Origin: Pegethrix bostrychoides GSE-TBD4-15B
GTDB taxonomy: Bacteria; Cyanobacteriota; Cyanobacteriia; Elainellales; Elainellaceae
Assembly (NCBI GenBank): GCA_019359155.1
Contig: JAHHHV010000005.1
Location: 1-64,000 of the forward strand
Direction: 5' to 3'
DNA length: 64,000 bases
Part shown: positions 46,710 through 55,160 of the stretch, one piece after another
How the letters are laid out: each line of letters begins with the position of its first letter
How positions within the stretch are numbered: the stretch's first letter is position 1
Position numbers and translations under genes: made by a program
The notes under the pieces: generated by a model
Told to the model about the DNA's origin: nothing
Seen by the model: the letters and a program-made list of their open reading frames with translations, nothing else
Database searches by the model: none

Positions 46710-47759
46710 CTAAACCAGGTGAATCAGGGCTTCTAGAAGACTTTGGTTTTGGGTGTCGGTGCCCACCGTGATCCGCAGCTTATCGTCTAGACCAGGCTGG
46801 TTGAAGTATCGAACCAGAATGCCGCATTCCTTGAGTCCAAGATAGAGCGCTTCCGCATGGCCTTTGGGTGAGGTGACAAACAGAAAGTTGGTTTGTGAAT
46901 GGGGCACCTGAAACCCCAGCTGCTTTAGATCAACAGCTAGCTTGGCGCGCGAGGCTTTCACCCGCTCAGAGCAGAGCGTTTTGTAATCCTGATCCCGCAT
47001 TGCCGCAGATCCGACCGCGCAGGCAATCGCGTCAATGTTGTAGCTGTCTTTTACTTTGAACAGGCCGCTGAGCAACTCTGGCTGAGCGATCCCAAACCCT
47101 AGCCGCAGCCCTGCCAGCGAGTAGCCTTTGGAGAGCGTGCGGCTGATGATCACGTTGGGGCAATCCTGCACAAGCGACAGCGCCGAGGACTCGGCAAAAT
47201 CGACGTAAGCTTCGTCAATCACTAGCAGGCCATTCAAGCGAGAAGCCAGCTGCCGTAGCGCTGCATTGTCCACCGAATGTCCAGAGGGGCTGTTGGGGGA
47301 GGCAATAAAGGTGACGGCTCCGTTGGCGGCGATCAGCGCCTCGATTGGGAGCTGATAATTTTCGCCGTAGGGAATTTCGATCAGATCCGCAGGCTGCATG
47401 GCGGCTAGCGTTTTGTAGAGCACGTAGGTTGGCGTGGGATAGACCACCGGACGCTGCTGCTCAGCGCAGGCGCGAATAATCACGTTGAGAATTTCGTCGC
47501 TGCCGTTGCCAACAATAATCCAGTCGAGCGGCAGATCCAGCACCTCGCTAATCGCCTGCCGGAAGTCATTGGCGAAGGGATGTGGGTAGCGCCGCAGCTG
47601 CTCCGCATCTATTGATTGCAAGGCCTGCATCGCAGCCGGAGAGGGTGGATAGGGATTTTCGTTGGTGTTGAGCTTAATAATTGGCGTGCCGGGCTTGGGC
47701 TGCTCGCCTGGAATATAGCCCGTCATAGCCTCAATGCTGGGGCGGAAATAGCTGCTCAT
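46710..47759 (-). CDS. hisC: Histidinol-phosphate aminotransferase
   Basis: 349 residues. A PLP enzyme of histidine synthesis that converts imidazole-acetol phosphate and glutamate to histidinol phosphate. Motifs: KLNTNENPYPPSP near 28, VGNGSDEILN near 83, SPNSPSG near 154, VIDEAYVDF near 181, the Schiff-base Lys in SRTLSKGYSLAGLRLG near 212, and RITVGT near the end. It is divergent from the GT2 gene with about 125 bp between starts. The family also contains aromatic aminotransferases, but the HisC pattern is clear. Confidence 0.93.
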   Translation of the reverse strand: MSSYFRPSIEAMTGYIPGEQPKPGTPIIKLNTNENPYPPSPAAMQALQSIDAEQLRRYPHPFANDFRQAISEVLDLPLDWIIVGNGSDEILNVIIRACAEQQRPVVYPTPTYVLYKTLAAMQPADLIEIPYGENYQLPIEALIAANGAVTFIASPNSPSGHSVDNAALRQLASRLNGLLVIDEAYVDFAESSALSLVQDCPNVIISRTLSKGYSLAGLRLGFGIAQPELLSGLFKVKDSYNIDAIACAVGSAAMRDQDYKTLCSERVKASRAKLAVDLKQLGFQVPHSQTNFLFVTSPKGHAEALYLGLKECGILVRYFNQPGLDDKLRITVGTDTQNQSLLEALIHLV

Positions 47760-47884
47760 GGAGTCGCGGCAAAAACGGCAAATCAGATCTCTATCTTAAA
47801 GCAGACTCGTCAGCCCTATGATATAAACCAGGTTTATGCTCGATTGCGCTACTCGCTGCCCCCTGCCAAGATGTCCTGAGATTC

Positions 47885-48880
47885 ATGACGAAGCTGATTA
47901 TCCAAATTCCTTGCTACAACGAAGAGCGAACGCTGGGCATCACGCTGTCGGCCTTGCCACGCCAGCTTCCCGGCGTTGATCGGATTGAGTGGCTGATCAT
48001 CAACGACGGCAGCCGCGACCGGACGCTAGAAGTGGCGAAGGAATTTGGGGTCGACCACATTGTCAGCTTCCCGACCAATCAGGGGCTAGCGCGGGGCTTC
48101 ATGGCGGGACTGGAAGCCTGCTTGAGAGCCGGAGCCGATATTATTGTCAACACCGATGCCGACAACCAGTACTGCGCCGAGGATATTCCGCTGCTAATCC
48201 AGCCAATTCTGCTGGGGCAAGCCGAGATGGTGATCGGGGCACGGCCAATCTGGGAAACCAAGCATTTTTCGGTCTTCAAAAAGCTGTTGCAAAACCTGGG
48301 TAGCGGCATGGTGCGTCTGGCGAGCAGCACGGATATTCCGGACGCGCCCAGCGGCTTTCGCGCCTTTAGCCGCAGTGCCGCCATGCAGCTCAACGTCTTT
48401 AGCCGCTATACCTACACGCTAGAAACCATCATCCAGGCAGGGCAAAAGGGGATTGCCATCGCCTCTGTGCCAATCCGCACTAACCCGAATCTGCGAAAGT
48501 CGCGACTGGTCAAGAGCATTCCGTCTTACGTGTTCCGCTCAGCTACGACAATTTTGCGGATTTTTATGCTTTACAAGCCGCTGCGGTTTTTCACGGCGCT
48601 GGGCAGTCTGCCACTGAGTTTGGGGATGCTGATTGGGCTGCGCTGGCTGTTTCTATTTTTCTTTGTTGATCCAACGCGCTCCCGCACGCCGAGCTTGATC
48701 TTGGCCGCGATTTTGATTTTGATTGGCTTTCAGCTCTGGATGTTCGGCCTAATTGCCGATCTGATGGCGGCCAATCGTCGTCTGCTAGAAGAAAATCGGC
48801 TGCGACTACGCCGAATTGAGTTTGAGCAACACAATATACGGCAGTCAAAGCAACCGCGCCAGACTCGCAAAAATTGCTAG
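47885..48880 (+). CDS. Family-2 glycosyltransferase with C-terminal membrane helices
   Basis: 331 residues. A GT-A domain (about 1-230) with [12 protein letters not shown], the nucleotide-binding [16 protein letters not shown] and the PSGFRAFSR acceptor loop is followed by two membrane helices (about 240-262 and 275-297). The pattern is that of dolichyl-phosphate or undecaprenyl-phosphate sugar transferases used in polysaccharide or lipid-linked glycan synthesis. The basic tail ([21 protein letters not shown]) ends inside the recR start region. Confidence 0.88.
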   Translation: MTKLIIQIPCYNEERTLGITLSALPRQLPGVDRIEWLIINDGSRDRTLEVAKEFGVDHIVSFPTNQGLARGFMAGLEACLRAGADIIVNTDADNQYCAEDIPLLIQPILLGQAEMVIGARPIWETKHFSVFKKLLQNLGSGMVRLASSTDIPDAPSGFRAFSRSAAMQLNVFSRYTYTLETIIQAGQKGIAIASVPIRTNPNLRKSRLVKSIPSYVFRSATTILRIFMLYKPLRFFTALGSLPLSLGMLIGLRWLFLFFFVDPTRSRTPSLILAAILILIGFQLWMFGLIADLMAANRRLLEENRLRLRRIEFEQHNIRQSKQPRQTRKNC

Positions 48881-49512
48881 GATCAGAAATCAGACTGCAA
48901 AATGGAGGCAATCCGACGGTTTACACACGCCCTTTAGCTCGACTGATCGAGCAGCTTCAAAAACTTCCTGGCATCGGCCCTAAAACCGCGCAGCGGCTAG
49001 CGCTCTATATCCTGAAGCGACCCGAAGTAGAGGTGCAGGCACTCGCCCAAGCGCTAGTTGAGGCCAAGCAGCAGGTCGGCTTCTGCTCTGTCTGCTTCCA
49101 CCTCTCGGCTGAGCCAGTCTGCGAAATCTGCCGCGACCCTAACCGAGAGCAAAACACAATCTGCGTGGTGGCTGACTCGCGCGATGTCATCGCGCTAGAG
49201 CGCACCCGCGAATATCGTGGCAAATATCACGTTCTAGGCGGCCTGATTTCGCCGATGGACGGCATTGGTCCCGATCAGCTCTCGATTACGCAGCTCGTGC
49301 GTCGCGTTAGTCAGCAGCAGATCAAAGAGGTGATTTTAGCCATCAACCCGAGCGTCGAAGGCGAAACCACCACGCTCTACACAGGGCAACTATTGAAACC
49401 CTTCACCCGCGTTACCCGTATTGCCTTTGGTCTGCCCATGGGCGGCGATTTAGAATATGCCGACGAGGTAACGCTGGCGCGGGCGCTCGAAGGTCGCCGC
49501 GAGCTAGAGTGA
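48874..49512 (+). CDS. recR: Recombination mediator RecR
   Basis: 212 residues. It acts with RecF/RecO to load RecA at gaps. Helix-hairpin-helix [13 protein letters not shown] near 32, a four-Cys zinc motif ([16 protein letters not shown], about 70-86), Toprim [10 protein letters not shown] and [16 protein letters not shown], and the Walker-like tail [22 protein letters not shown]. No ATG fits the frame before the first conserved residues; the only good start is a TTG that overlaps the GT2 stop by 7 bp, so initiation is probably coupled to the upstream gene. Confidence 0.95.
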   Translation: MLGSEIRLQNGGNPTVYTRPLARLIEQLQKLPGIGPKTAQRLALYILKRPEVEVQALAQALVEAKQQVGFCSVCFHLSAEPVCEICRDPNREQNTICVVADSRDVIALERTREYRGKYHVLGGLISPMDGIGPDQLSITQLVRRVSQQQIKEVILAINPSVEGETTTLYTGQLLKPFTRVTRIAFGLPMGGDLEYADEVTLARALEGRRELE

Positions 49513-49525
49513 CCTAGAGAGTGAC

Positions 49526-49731
49526 CTAGAGTGACAGGGTTTGCGCTGCTAGATGCTCCATCAGGGTTACCACTCGCCGCTCCAGATCAGGCGCAAAATT
49601 GGGAAGCTGCCGCCGTATGCCGCTGCCAGCAGGCATCCAAAAACTGCTGCTGCTCAGCTAGACTAGCGCTGAAATCGGCTGCGGTGCGGATCTGACTGTG
49701 AAACTGCCAGTCGAGCGCGGACAATATAGGC
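49526..49731 (-). pseudogene. Frameshifted coding remnant, family unknown
   Basis: On the minus strand two frames join into one protein-like sequence: ALDWQFHSQIRTAADFSASL-AEQQQFLDACWQRH, then after a shift near 49600-49625 RRQLPNFAPDLERRVV-TLMEHLAAQTLSL and stop. The codon use and amphipathic pattern look coding. No start is present, so it is the decayed C-terminal part of a gene. I do not recognise the family. Confidence 0.5.
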
Positions 49732-49732
49732 C

Positions 49733-49933
49733 GTGACTAAAGGAATTAACGCGCTAGGAACCGTCACAGTGAAGCTGAGAGCGAACGAGAAACTATTCTC
49801 TGGATAAGCTTCCGATACCGATATTTTGGTAGCCACAGCACATGCCTACGCGAACGCAATCAATCGGCTCAATCAAGACTGGCAGGCTCAGACTCAGCAG
49901 ACTCAACCCAGTCCAGCAGGCATTCTGTTTTAA
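49733..49933 (+). pseudogene. C-terminal remnant of 2-isopropylmalate synthase (leuA)
   Basis: The frame reads VTKGINALGTVTVKLRAN-EKLFSG, then an in-frame TAA, then ASDTDILVATAHAYANAINRL and a Gln/Thr-rich tail ending GILF-stop. This is the pattern of the LeuA regulatory C-terminus (TVTVRL...GRG..TDIIVASAKAYVNALNRL). The upstream catalytic barrel is missing. Functional leuA, if present, must lie elsewhere. Confidence 0.75.
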
Positions 49934-49981
49934 GCAGATAAGCTTTTGAGCAGAGAGTTTAGGCTCGATTCAGGTTGCAGG

Positions 49982-50182
49982 TCAAGTCTCCAAAATTTGA
50001 TGCTCAACCACGTGCGGATCGTCAATCAACTCTGAAGCTTTTTGGATTTCGATGGCCACGAGCTGATCATCCACGTCATAATCCACCTTGATGCCGGGTC
50101 GATCTTCGCTGTAGTCGTCTACCAACGCATCGCGAAAGACAATCCGGATCACGTCTGTAGCAGGGTCATAGATAATTTTCAT
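49982..50182 (-). CDS. DUF2283-domain protein
   Basis: 66 residues from ATG 50182, chosen because GGAG lies 7 bp upstream; a longer frame begins at 50221. MKIIYDPATDVIRIVF, then YSEDRPGIKVDYD and LVAIEIQKASELI are the DUF2283 signature. Members are often found in toxin-antitoxin-like or DUF4258 pairs, but no partner is adjacent here, so the role is open. Confidence 0.85.
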   Translation of the reverse strand: MKIIYDPATDVIRIVFRDALVDDYSEDRPGIKVDYDVDDQLVAIEIQKASELIDDPHVVEHQILET

Positions 50183-50372
50183 GCGTATCTCCTCACCTGA
50201 ACGGTTCCAAAGCGCCATCATAATGACAGGATCTGTCTGAAAATTGTAGTCAGCGCATCACAATACTCAACTGAACTGCCAATGATCGGACTGCTCAGGG
50301 TCAATGAGCCATAAATCGGCAGGAGCTTTTATTCTAGAAGACACTGAGTACCACAACTGGGAGCTATATCTA

Positions 50373-50543
50373 ATGAGCAGTGCAATTGAATGGACGGCTG
50401 AGGCTGAGGCTCGGCTCAAGGAGATTCCGTTTTTTGTGCGTCCAGCCGCCCGCAAAAAGATCGAGAAGTTTGCTCAAGAGGCGGGCGCAACCCGAATTAC
50501 AGTCGAACTCTATGAGCAGGCAAAGCAGAAGTTTGGCTCCTAG
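50373..50543 (+). CDS. Stand-alone PCP_red domain protein
   Basis: 56 residues from ATG 50373 (GGAG 9 bp upstream). WTAEAEARLKEIPFFVRPAA, RKKIEKFAQEAGATRI and TVELYEQAKQ match the small domain that ends the ChlB/BchB subunit of light-independent protochlorophyllide reductase. Free-standing copies are widespread in cyanobacteria with no established function. A longer frame from 50304 lacks a ribosome-binding site. Confidence 0.85.
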   Translation: MSSAIEWTAEAEARLKEIPFFVRPAARKKIEKFAQEAGATRITVELYEQAKQKFGS

Positions 50544-50592
50544 AGCCTGCTGCTCTGGAAATCCGTTGTGGAAATTGCTGCTTGGAAATCCG

Positions 50593-51006
50593 CTACTCCG
50601 GCGACTTAGCGAGCGCTTCGGCCAGCACCAGCTTGGTTTTAGCAACCTGAAGCCGCACCTGCTCTAGCTGCGAGTCGTAGGCGGCCTGCTGCTCTGGCTT
50701 AGCAGAACTCTGCACGCCTAGCATTTGCTCGTAGGAGCGAAAAATCGTGAACGCATAGCTGGCGACTGCATTTTGGGCTGGGGTAAGTGTCTCGATTCGC
50801 TGGACTAAGCTTGAGCAAGTTGTGGCGATAGGCAGGCCAAATACGTCAGCATAGAGCGGCGGCACCAGATCGGGTCGATGCCGAAGCTGATTGAGTAGGG
50901 CAGCAGCTTCAGCCGAGATTTCGCCGTCAAAGTCTGCCAAGAGGTGCAGCAGCTTCAGCAGCTTTCTGTCATATCTGTCGCTGGATTTATCGCGGGGAGA
51001 TACCAT
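50593..51006 (-). CDS. Hypothetical helical protein, 137 residues
   Basis: No signal or membrane segment. Predominantly helical by eye, with a possible coiled coil at the C-terminus (YDSQLEQVRLQVAKTKLVLA) and a central segment YADVFGLPIATTCSSLVQRI. I do not recognise a family. The start ATG follows GATATGG-type sequence without a clear ribosome-binding site. It converges with the PCP_red gene. Confidence 0.5.
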   Translation of the reverse strand: MVSPRDKSSDRYDRKLLKLLHLLADFDGEISAEAAALLNQLRHRPDLVPPLYADVFGLPIATTCSSLVQRIETLTPAQNAVASYAFTIFRSYEQMLGVQSSAKPEQQAAYDSQLEQVRLQVAKTKLVLAEALAKSPE

Positions 51007-51544
51007 ATATGTCTGCGGGGCTAGAGCTTATTCAACTCGTCTATTAATGTATCGCAGTATCGCGCATCTTACTTTGCAGTAGCGCTAGCGACGAAGATTT
51101 TGAAGCTGTACTTTTGAGATATGGCTGAGCTATGGCAAAGATGGAGTGATTCCAAGCTATTTTTTGGGAACTCTACTCCGTAAACCCCAGTTATTGGCAA
51201 CCCAGTTATTGCAGATGGTTGTTTTCCTTCCGGAAGATTAGCCGAGATTCATGCAAACAGCATAGTCATCATCTAAGCAGCGAGCTGGAAATCCCCCGTC
51301 GTGCAGCTGTTCTCAGATAATTCTGCAAAATATAGCATTCACAAAAGCATATTTTTTCTATGAACTACTGGCATCAGATATCTGTGGTTGAATAGACTGG
51401 AAAAACATTTGGATATGCGAACACTTATACATCCAAGACAGATGAGATAGCTTTGCTGTTTCTTAGGCTAACTATGCAGATTTCAACTATTCTTTAACTC
51501 GCCCAACCTTCTAGTCCTAAATTTTCAGCACAGAGGTCTTAGTC
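51007..51544. other. 538-bp intergenic region
   Basis: Noticeably A+T-richer than its left flank, like the glycosyltransferase that follows. CCCAGTTATTG is repeated within 20 bp (about 51187-51208). I found no gene, RNA or insertion-element end. Confidence 0.35.
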
Positions 51545-52717
51545 ATGCTACTCACCAGAATTAGAAATCTAGTATGGACAGCTAATCAATCGGATACTTC
51601 AGCGGCTTATTCAGTAGCGAATAGTTCTGCTGTCGCCGAAAATCATTATAGGCAGACTGTCTCGGACAGGAGATCAGAAGCATCTACCCCAACTCAACAG
51701 GCCAATGTTGTCTGCTGCACAATGAACGACAATGCTGATCAGAGATGGTTTTGTGATCAGATCGAATCAGATCAAATCAGCTGGCATTTCACCTATCGCA
51801 AGCCGCTTGGGCTTCTAGGAAAATTGATTAAACGCCCTAATTTGCAGAAGATTTACTCTAGCTTCTGGGCCGTTAAAATGGCTAAAGCAAAAAATGCAGA
51901 TTTGCTGATCAGTCATGAAGCTGAGCTAACCTTTTGGTGCGCTTTCTTTAGCAGGGTTTTGCGAGTCAAAGTAGAGCATATCGCTTTTGCATTTAACTAT
52001 CCATTCCAGCCCAGTCGATTGCGGCGCTTCTTGATGACTCAAGTTTTGGATAGCGTCAACCGCTTTGTCGTATCTTCTAGCATAGAAAAACAGCTTTACC
52101 AGCAGTATTTTAAGCTTCCTGCGGATCGGATAGAAGTACAGCTTTGGAAGATGGGTCATATCGACTATGCTCCTGAGCAGCCGATTGAGTTAGGTGACTA
52201 TATCTGTGCAGTTGGACAATATGGTCGAGATTATCCAACTCTAATATCGGCAATGGAGCAGTTACCTGACATCAAGCTAATTTTAATTAATAGATCACAT
52301 AACTCAGCCGAGCTACCAGTCCCGCCAAACGTCAAGGTTTTGACCGATGTTGAAGGCGATCAGGCGATGAATATGCTGAATTTCTCTCGATTCATGGTTT
52401 TACCTCTGATGAATTCCCAGATGCCAACAGGGCACATTACATTAGTAGCGGCAATGAAGTTAAGTAAGGCAATCATCATTACTCGCTCTCGCGGGATTCT
52501 TGACTATGTTGAAGATGGGCATACAGCATTGACTTATCAACCTGCTGATGTTGATGCGCTGGCTCGACTGATCCGTAACCTCTGGACTGATCCGGCCAAG
52601 TCTCAGCTTATTGGAGAGAACGCTAAAGCTTTTGCAGAGCAAAACTGTTCCGAAGTCTCTGCAATCAACCATCTGAAAAATATGCTAGTCGAACGAGGTC
52701 TTCTAGCACCTAGCTAG
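51545..52717 (+). CDS. Group-1 (GT4-like) glycosyltransferase
   Basis: 390 residues, soluble, GT-B fold. C-terminal Rossmann features: ICAVGQYGRDYPTLISAMEQ near 220, the MNMLNFSRFMVLPLMNSQMP and GHITLVAAMKLSKAIIITRS donor-site region, and NAKAFAEQNCSE near the end. The first 50 residues are poorly conserved in type. Codon use and base composition are A+T-richer than neighbours and no sugar gene is next to it, which suggests separate acquisition. The donor and acceptor are unknown. Confidence 0.78.
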   Translation: MLLTRIRNLVWTANQSDTSAAYSVANSSAVAENHYRQTVSDRRSEASTPTQQANVVCCTMNDNADQRWFCDQIESDQISWHFTYRKPLGLLGKLIKRPNLQKIYSSFWAVKMAKAKNADLLISHEAELTFWCAFFSRVLRVKVEHIAFAFNYPFQPSRLRRFLMTQVLDSVNRFVVSSSIEKQLYQQYFKLPADRIEVQLWKMGHIDYAPEQPIELGDYICAVGQYGRDYPTLISAMEQLPDIKLILINRSHNSAELPVPPNVKVLTDVEGDQAMNMLNFSRFMVLPLMNSQMPTGHITLVAAMKLSKAIIITRSRGILDYVEDGHTALTYQPADVDALARLIRNLWTDPAKSQLIGENAKAFAEQNCSEVSAINHLKNMLVERGLLAPS

Positions 52718-53132
52718 TTTGTCCTATCAACGGTAGTCCTATCACCGATGGATCTAGATAGCTAGCAATCTCGATTAAGTTGCCGTCTGGGTCGCGGATA
52801 TAGACCGACTGAATTGCGCCAACTGCCCCTGTGCGCTGAACAATACCCTGTTCAACAGCAACTGCACAAGTCTGCAAATGGTTCAACACTTCCGGCAGCG
52901 GCGTGGACGTGATTAAACAGAGATCAGTTGCGCCGGGAGTCGGACAGAGTGCCTTTGGCTCAAATTCGGCGCCAGCCTGATGCAAGTTCAGCTTTTGCTG
53001 CCCAAATCGCAGCGCCTTACGCCCATTGCCAAAGCTGACTACCTGCATTCCTAGCACTCTGACATAGAACTCACAGGTCGTCGGGATATCCCGCACGGTC
53101 AGCACTAGATGGTCGATTGAGTCAATCTGCAT
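52710..53132 (-). CDS. VOC-family (glyoxalase/dioxygenase-like) protein
   Basis: 140 residues from ATG 53132, which gives the canonical MQIDSIDHLVLTVRDI start; a longer frame from 53171 lacks support. A paired beta-alpha-beta-beta-beta fold with His in DHLVLTV, FYVRVLGMQVVSFG, LNLHQAG and YIRDPDGNLIEIA (metal Glu). The virulence-protein or fosfomycin/glyoxalase-like subgroup is possible. Its stop overlaps the glycosyltransferase stop by 8 bp. Confidence 0.85.
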   Translation of the reverse strand: MQIDSIDHLVLTVRDIPTTCEFYVRVLGMQVVSFGNGRKALRFGQQKLNLHQAGAEFEPKALCPTPGATDLCLITSTPLPEVLNHLQTCAVAVEQGIVQRTGAVGAIQSVYIRDPDGNLIEIASYLDPSVIGLPLIGQTS

Positions 53133-53211
53133 CAGCCAAAAACTCCTGATGATAGAGGCAAAAGCCGACAACCTATGCGGTAATTAGGTATCAAGGTATC
53201 GAGTTTAAGCC

Positions 53212-54819
53212 ATGCCGAAGCGACCTGTCTCTCGAACTGAACAGCTTAACTCGTTTGTGGTGACAGCCCAGCAGATGCAGCAGATTGAGGCGCGCATCTT
53301 TGCAGCCGGAATGCCTGTGGCAGCGCTGATGGAAAAAGTCGGCGGCTTGCTGAGCCAGTGGATTTGCGTTCACTACCCGCAGCCAATTCAAGTCGGGCTG
53401 CTGGTCGGCTCAGGTCATAACGGCGGCGATGCGCTGGTTGTGGCTCGCGAGCTACATCTAGCTGGCTACAAAGTGCGACGCTATCAGCCATTTGATCACT
53501 TTAAAGAACTGACTCAAGCTCACGCCCAATATGCTGATCATCTTGAAATTCCGGTCGCCCACCAGATTAACGATCTGCAAGACTGCGACCTGATCATTGA
53601 TGGACTGTTTGGTTTTGGCCTGTCTCGCCCAATCACAGGCGATTTGGCCGCAGCAATTGAGCAGCTCAACGCCGGGTCAAAGCCAGTCATTAGCATCGAT
53701 CTACCTTCTGGCATCCAGACCGATACGGGTGCTGTTCTAGGAACTGCCGTTTGCGCTAGCCATACGCTCTGTCTAGGACTGTGGAAACGCGCTTTTCTCC
53801 AAGATGCTGCCGCAGACTACATTGGCAAGGCCGAGCTGCTGGATTTTGGACTTCCTCTCAGCGATATTCAAGCCGTATTGAACGAGCCATGCCTCCAGCG
53901 AATCACGCTGCAACTGGCGCTCAGCGGCCTGCCCTTACCCCGCTCCGCCACAACGCATAAATACAGGCAAGGCCACCTGCTGCTAGTCTGCGGCTCCCGC
54001 CAATATATGGGTGCGGCTATTCTGAGCGGACTTGCAGCGCGAGCGAGCGGTGTGGGGATGCTGTCAATTGCCGTACCCGAAGCTCTGCGCCCACTGCTGA
54101 TTGCCCAACTCCCGGACGCGCTGATCCTGGGCTGCCCCGAAACGCCCACCGGAGCCATAGCCGATCTGCCGCCTGAGCTCGACTTAGCCAGCTATCAGGC
54201 GATTGCCTGCGGCCCAGGGCTAACGCTGGAGGCGATGCCTGTGGTACAGAAGCTGCTAGAGAGCGATCGGCTATTGCTGTTAGATGCAGATGGCCTGAAT
54301 GCTCTCGCAAAACTGGGCATAGATCTGCTAAAGTCACGTCCAGCTAGCACCGTGTTAACCCCACATTTGGGCGAATTCAAGCGCCTGTTTCCAGAACTGC
54401 AATTGCCCGATCGAATGGAGCTAGCTCAAGCAGCAGCTCGACAGGGGGCAATTTTGTTGCTCAAGGGCGCAAAAACTGTGATTGCCAATCCCGCAGGCCA
54501 AATCTGGCTGAATCCAGACAGCACGCCCGCTTTGGCTCGTGGCGGTAGTGGCGATGTACTAACGGGCTTAATGGGTGGACTGCTGGCTCAGGCTGCAGCA
54601 CAGGGTATCTCTCCGGAGCAAGCTGCTGTGAGCGCCGCTTGGTGGCACGCGCAGGCTGGCATTTTGGCGGCGCAGCAGCGTACTGAGCTCGGCGTAGATG
54701 CTTCTACGCTCGTACAGTTTCTGATTCCGGCGCTGGCTCATGCTTTAGGAAGCGAGGAATCACCCGCTGAGGTGAGCCAGCAGAGCGAAGTCCCATCCCA
54801 GGTTCAGCACCTATCTTAG
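53212..54819 (+). CDS. nnr: Bifunctional NAD(P)HX epimerase/dehydratase
   Basis: 535 residues. It repairs hydrated NAD(P)H: the N-terminal epimerase domain (about 15-235) has VGSGHNGGDALVVAREL and DGLFGFGLSRP; the C-terminal ADP- or ATP-dependent dehydratase domain (about 245-515) has HKYRQGHLLLVCGS, ACGPGL, LDADGLNAL, LTPHLGEFKRL, LLKGAKTVI and GGSGDVLTG. The length and fusion are those of bacterial YjeF/Nnr. A strong hairpin terminator follows the stop. Confidence 0.95.
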   Translation: MPKRPVSRTEQLNSFVVTAQQMQQIEARIFAAGMPVAALMEKVGGLLSQWICVHYPQPIQVGLLVGSGHNGGDALVVARELHLAGYKVRRYQPFDHFKELTQAHAQYADHLEIPVAHQINDLQDCDLIIDGLFGFGLSRPITGDLAAAIEQLNAGSKPVISIDLPSGIQTDTGAVLGTAVCASHTLCLGLWKRAFLQDAAADYIGKAELLDFGLPLSDIQAVLNEPCLQRITLQLALSGLPLPRSATTHKYRQGHLLLVCGSRQYMGAAILSGLAARASGVGMLSIAVPEALRPLLIAQLPDALILGCPETPTGAIADLPPELDLASYQAIACGPGLTLEAMPVVQKLLESDRLLLLDADGLNALAKLGIDLLKSRPASTVLTPHLGEFKRLFPELQLPDRMELAQAAARQGAILLLKGAKTVIANPAGQIWLNPDSTPALARGGSGDVLTGLMGGLLAQAAAQGISPEQAAVSAAWWHAQAGILAAQQRTELGVDASTLVQFLIPALAHALGSEESPAEVSQQSEVPSQVQHLS

Positions 54820-54841
54820 ATATAGATAAGTGACGTTCATC

Positions 54842-54872
54842 AAAGACCTGGCGGGGGGCTGCCAGGTCTTTT
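54842..54872 (+). terminator. Rho-independent terminator after the NAD(P)HX repair gene
   Basis: A perfect 11-bp stem AAAGACCTGGC/GCCAGGTCTTT with an 8-nt G-rich loop, running into TTTTCCTGTCT. It lies 23 bp after the stop at 54819 and is the clearest intrinsic terminator in the window. Confidence 0.85.
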
Positions 54873-54956
54873 CCTGTCTAATTTCTTGTCTAATCATCAA
54901 CTGACTGAACGAATTCACCCAGGTAGGGAAGCCTGGGCAGGGTTGATTCGTTGTCG

Positions 54957-55122
54957 ATGAGAAGTGTTCAGCCATGCGGCTTTGAGGAGGTTTGAGCAGA
55001 TTACTCCACTCAGAGAGGGCTTCGAGAGCTGAACCTGTGAGGAATAGGCTGTCAAAGTCAACCCTAGTTGTTTTCCAGCTAGACGATTCTCAAATCCAAC
55101 TTATCTACAGCTGTAATACTAA
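54957..55122 (-). mobile_element. Remnant of an IS701-like element (left end and transposase N-terminus)
   Basis: Read on the minus strand from 55122: a terminal sequence TTAGTATTACAGCTGTAGAT, about 45 bp of leader, then a frame VDFDSLFLTGSALEALSEWS-NLLK that matches the N-terminus of the transposase at 59312 both in protein and DNA, and diverges after about residue 36. No right end is present. The terminal sequence matches 21 of 22 positions at the right end of the other copy, as expected for inverted terminal repeats. Confidence 0.75.
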
Positions 55123-55160
55123 ATCTGCAATCTGCCGTAAAAAATACTTTGCATGAAACA

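Noticed and set aside
49982-50543. Toxin-antitoxin pair made of the DUF2283 and PCP_red genes
   Set aside because: The genes are divergent, each with its own ribosome-binding site, and the PCP_red domain has no toxin relatives known to me.
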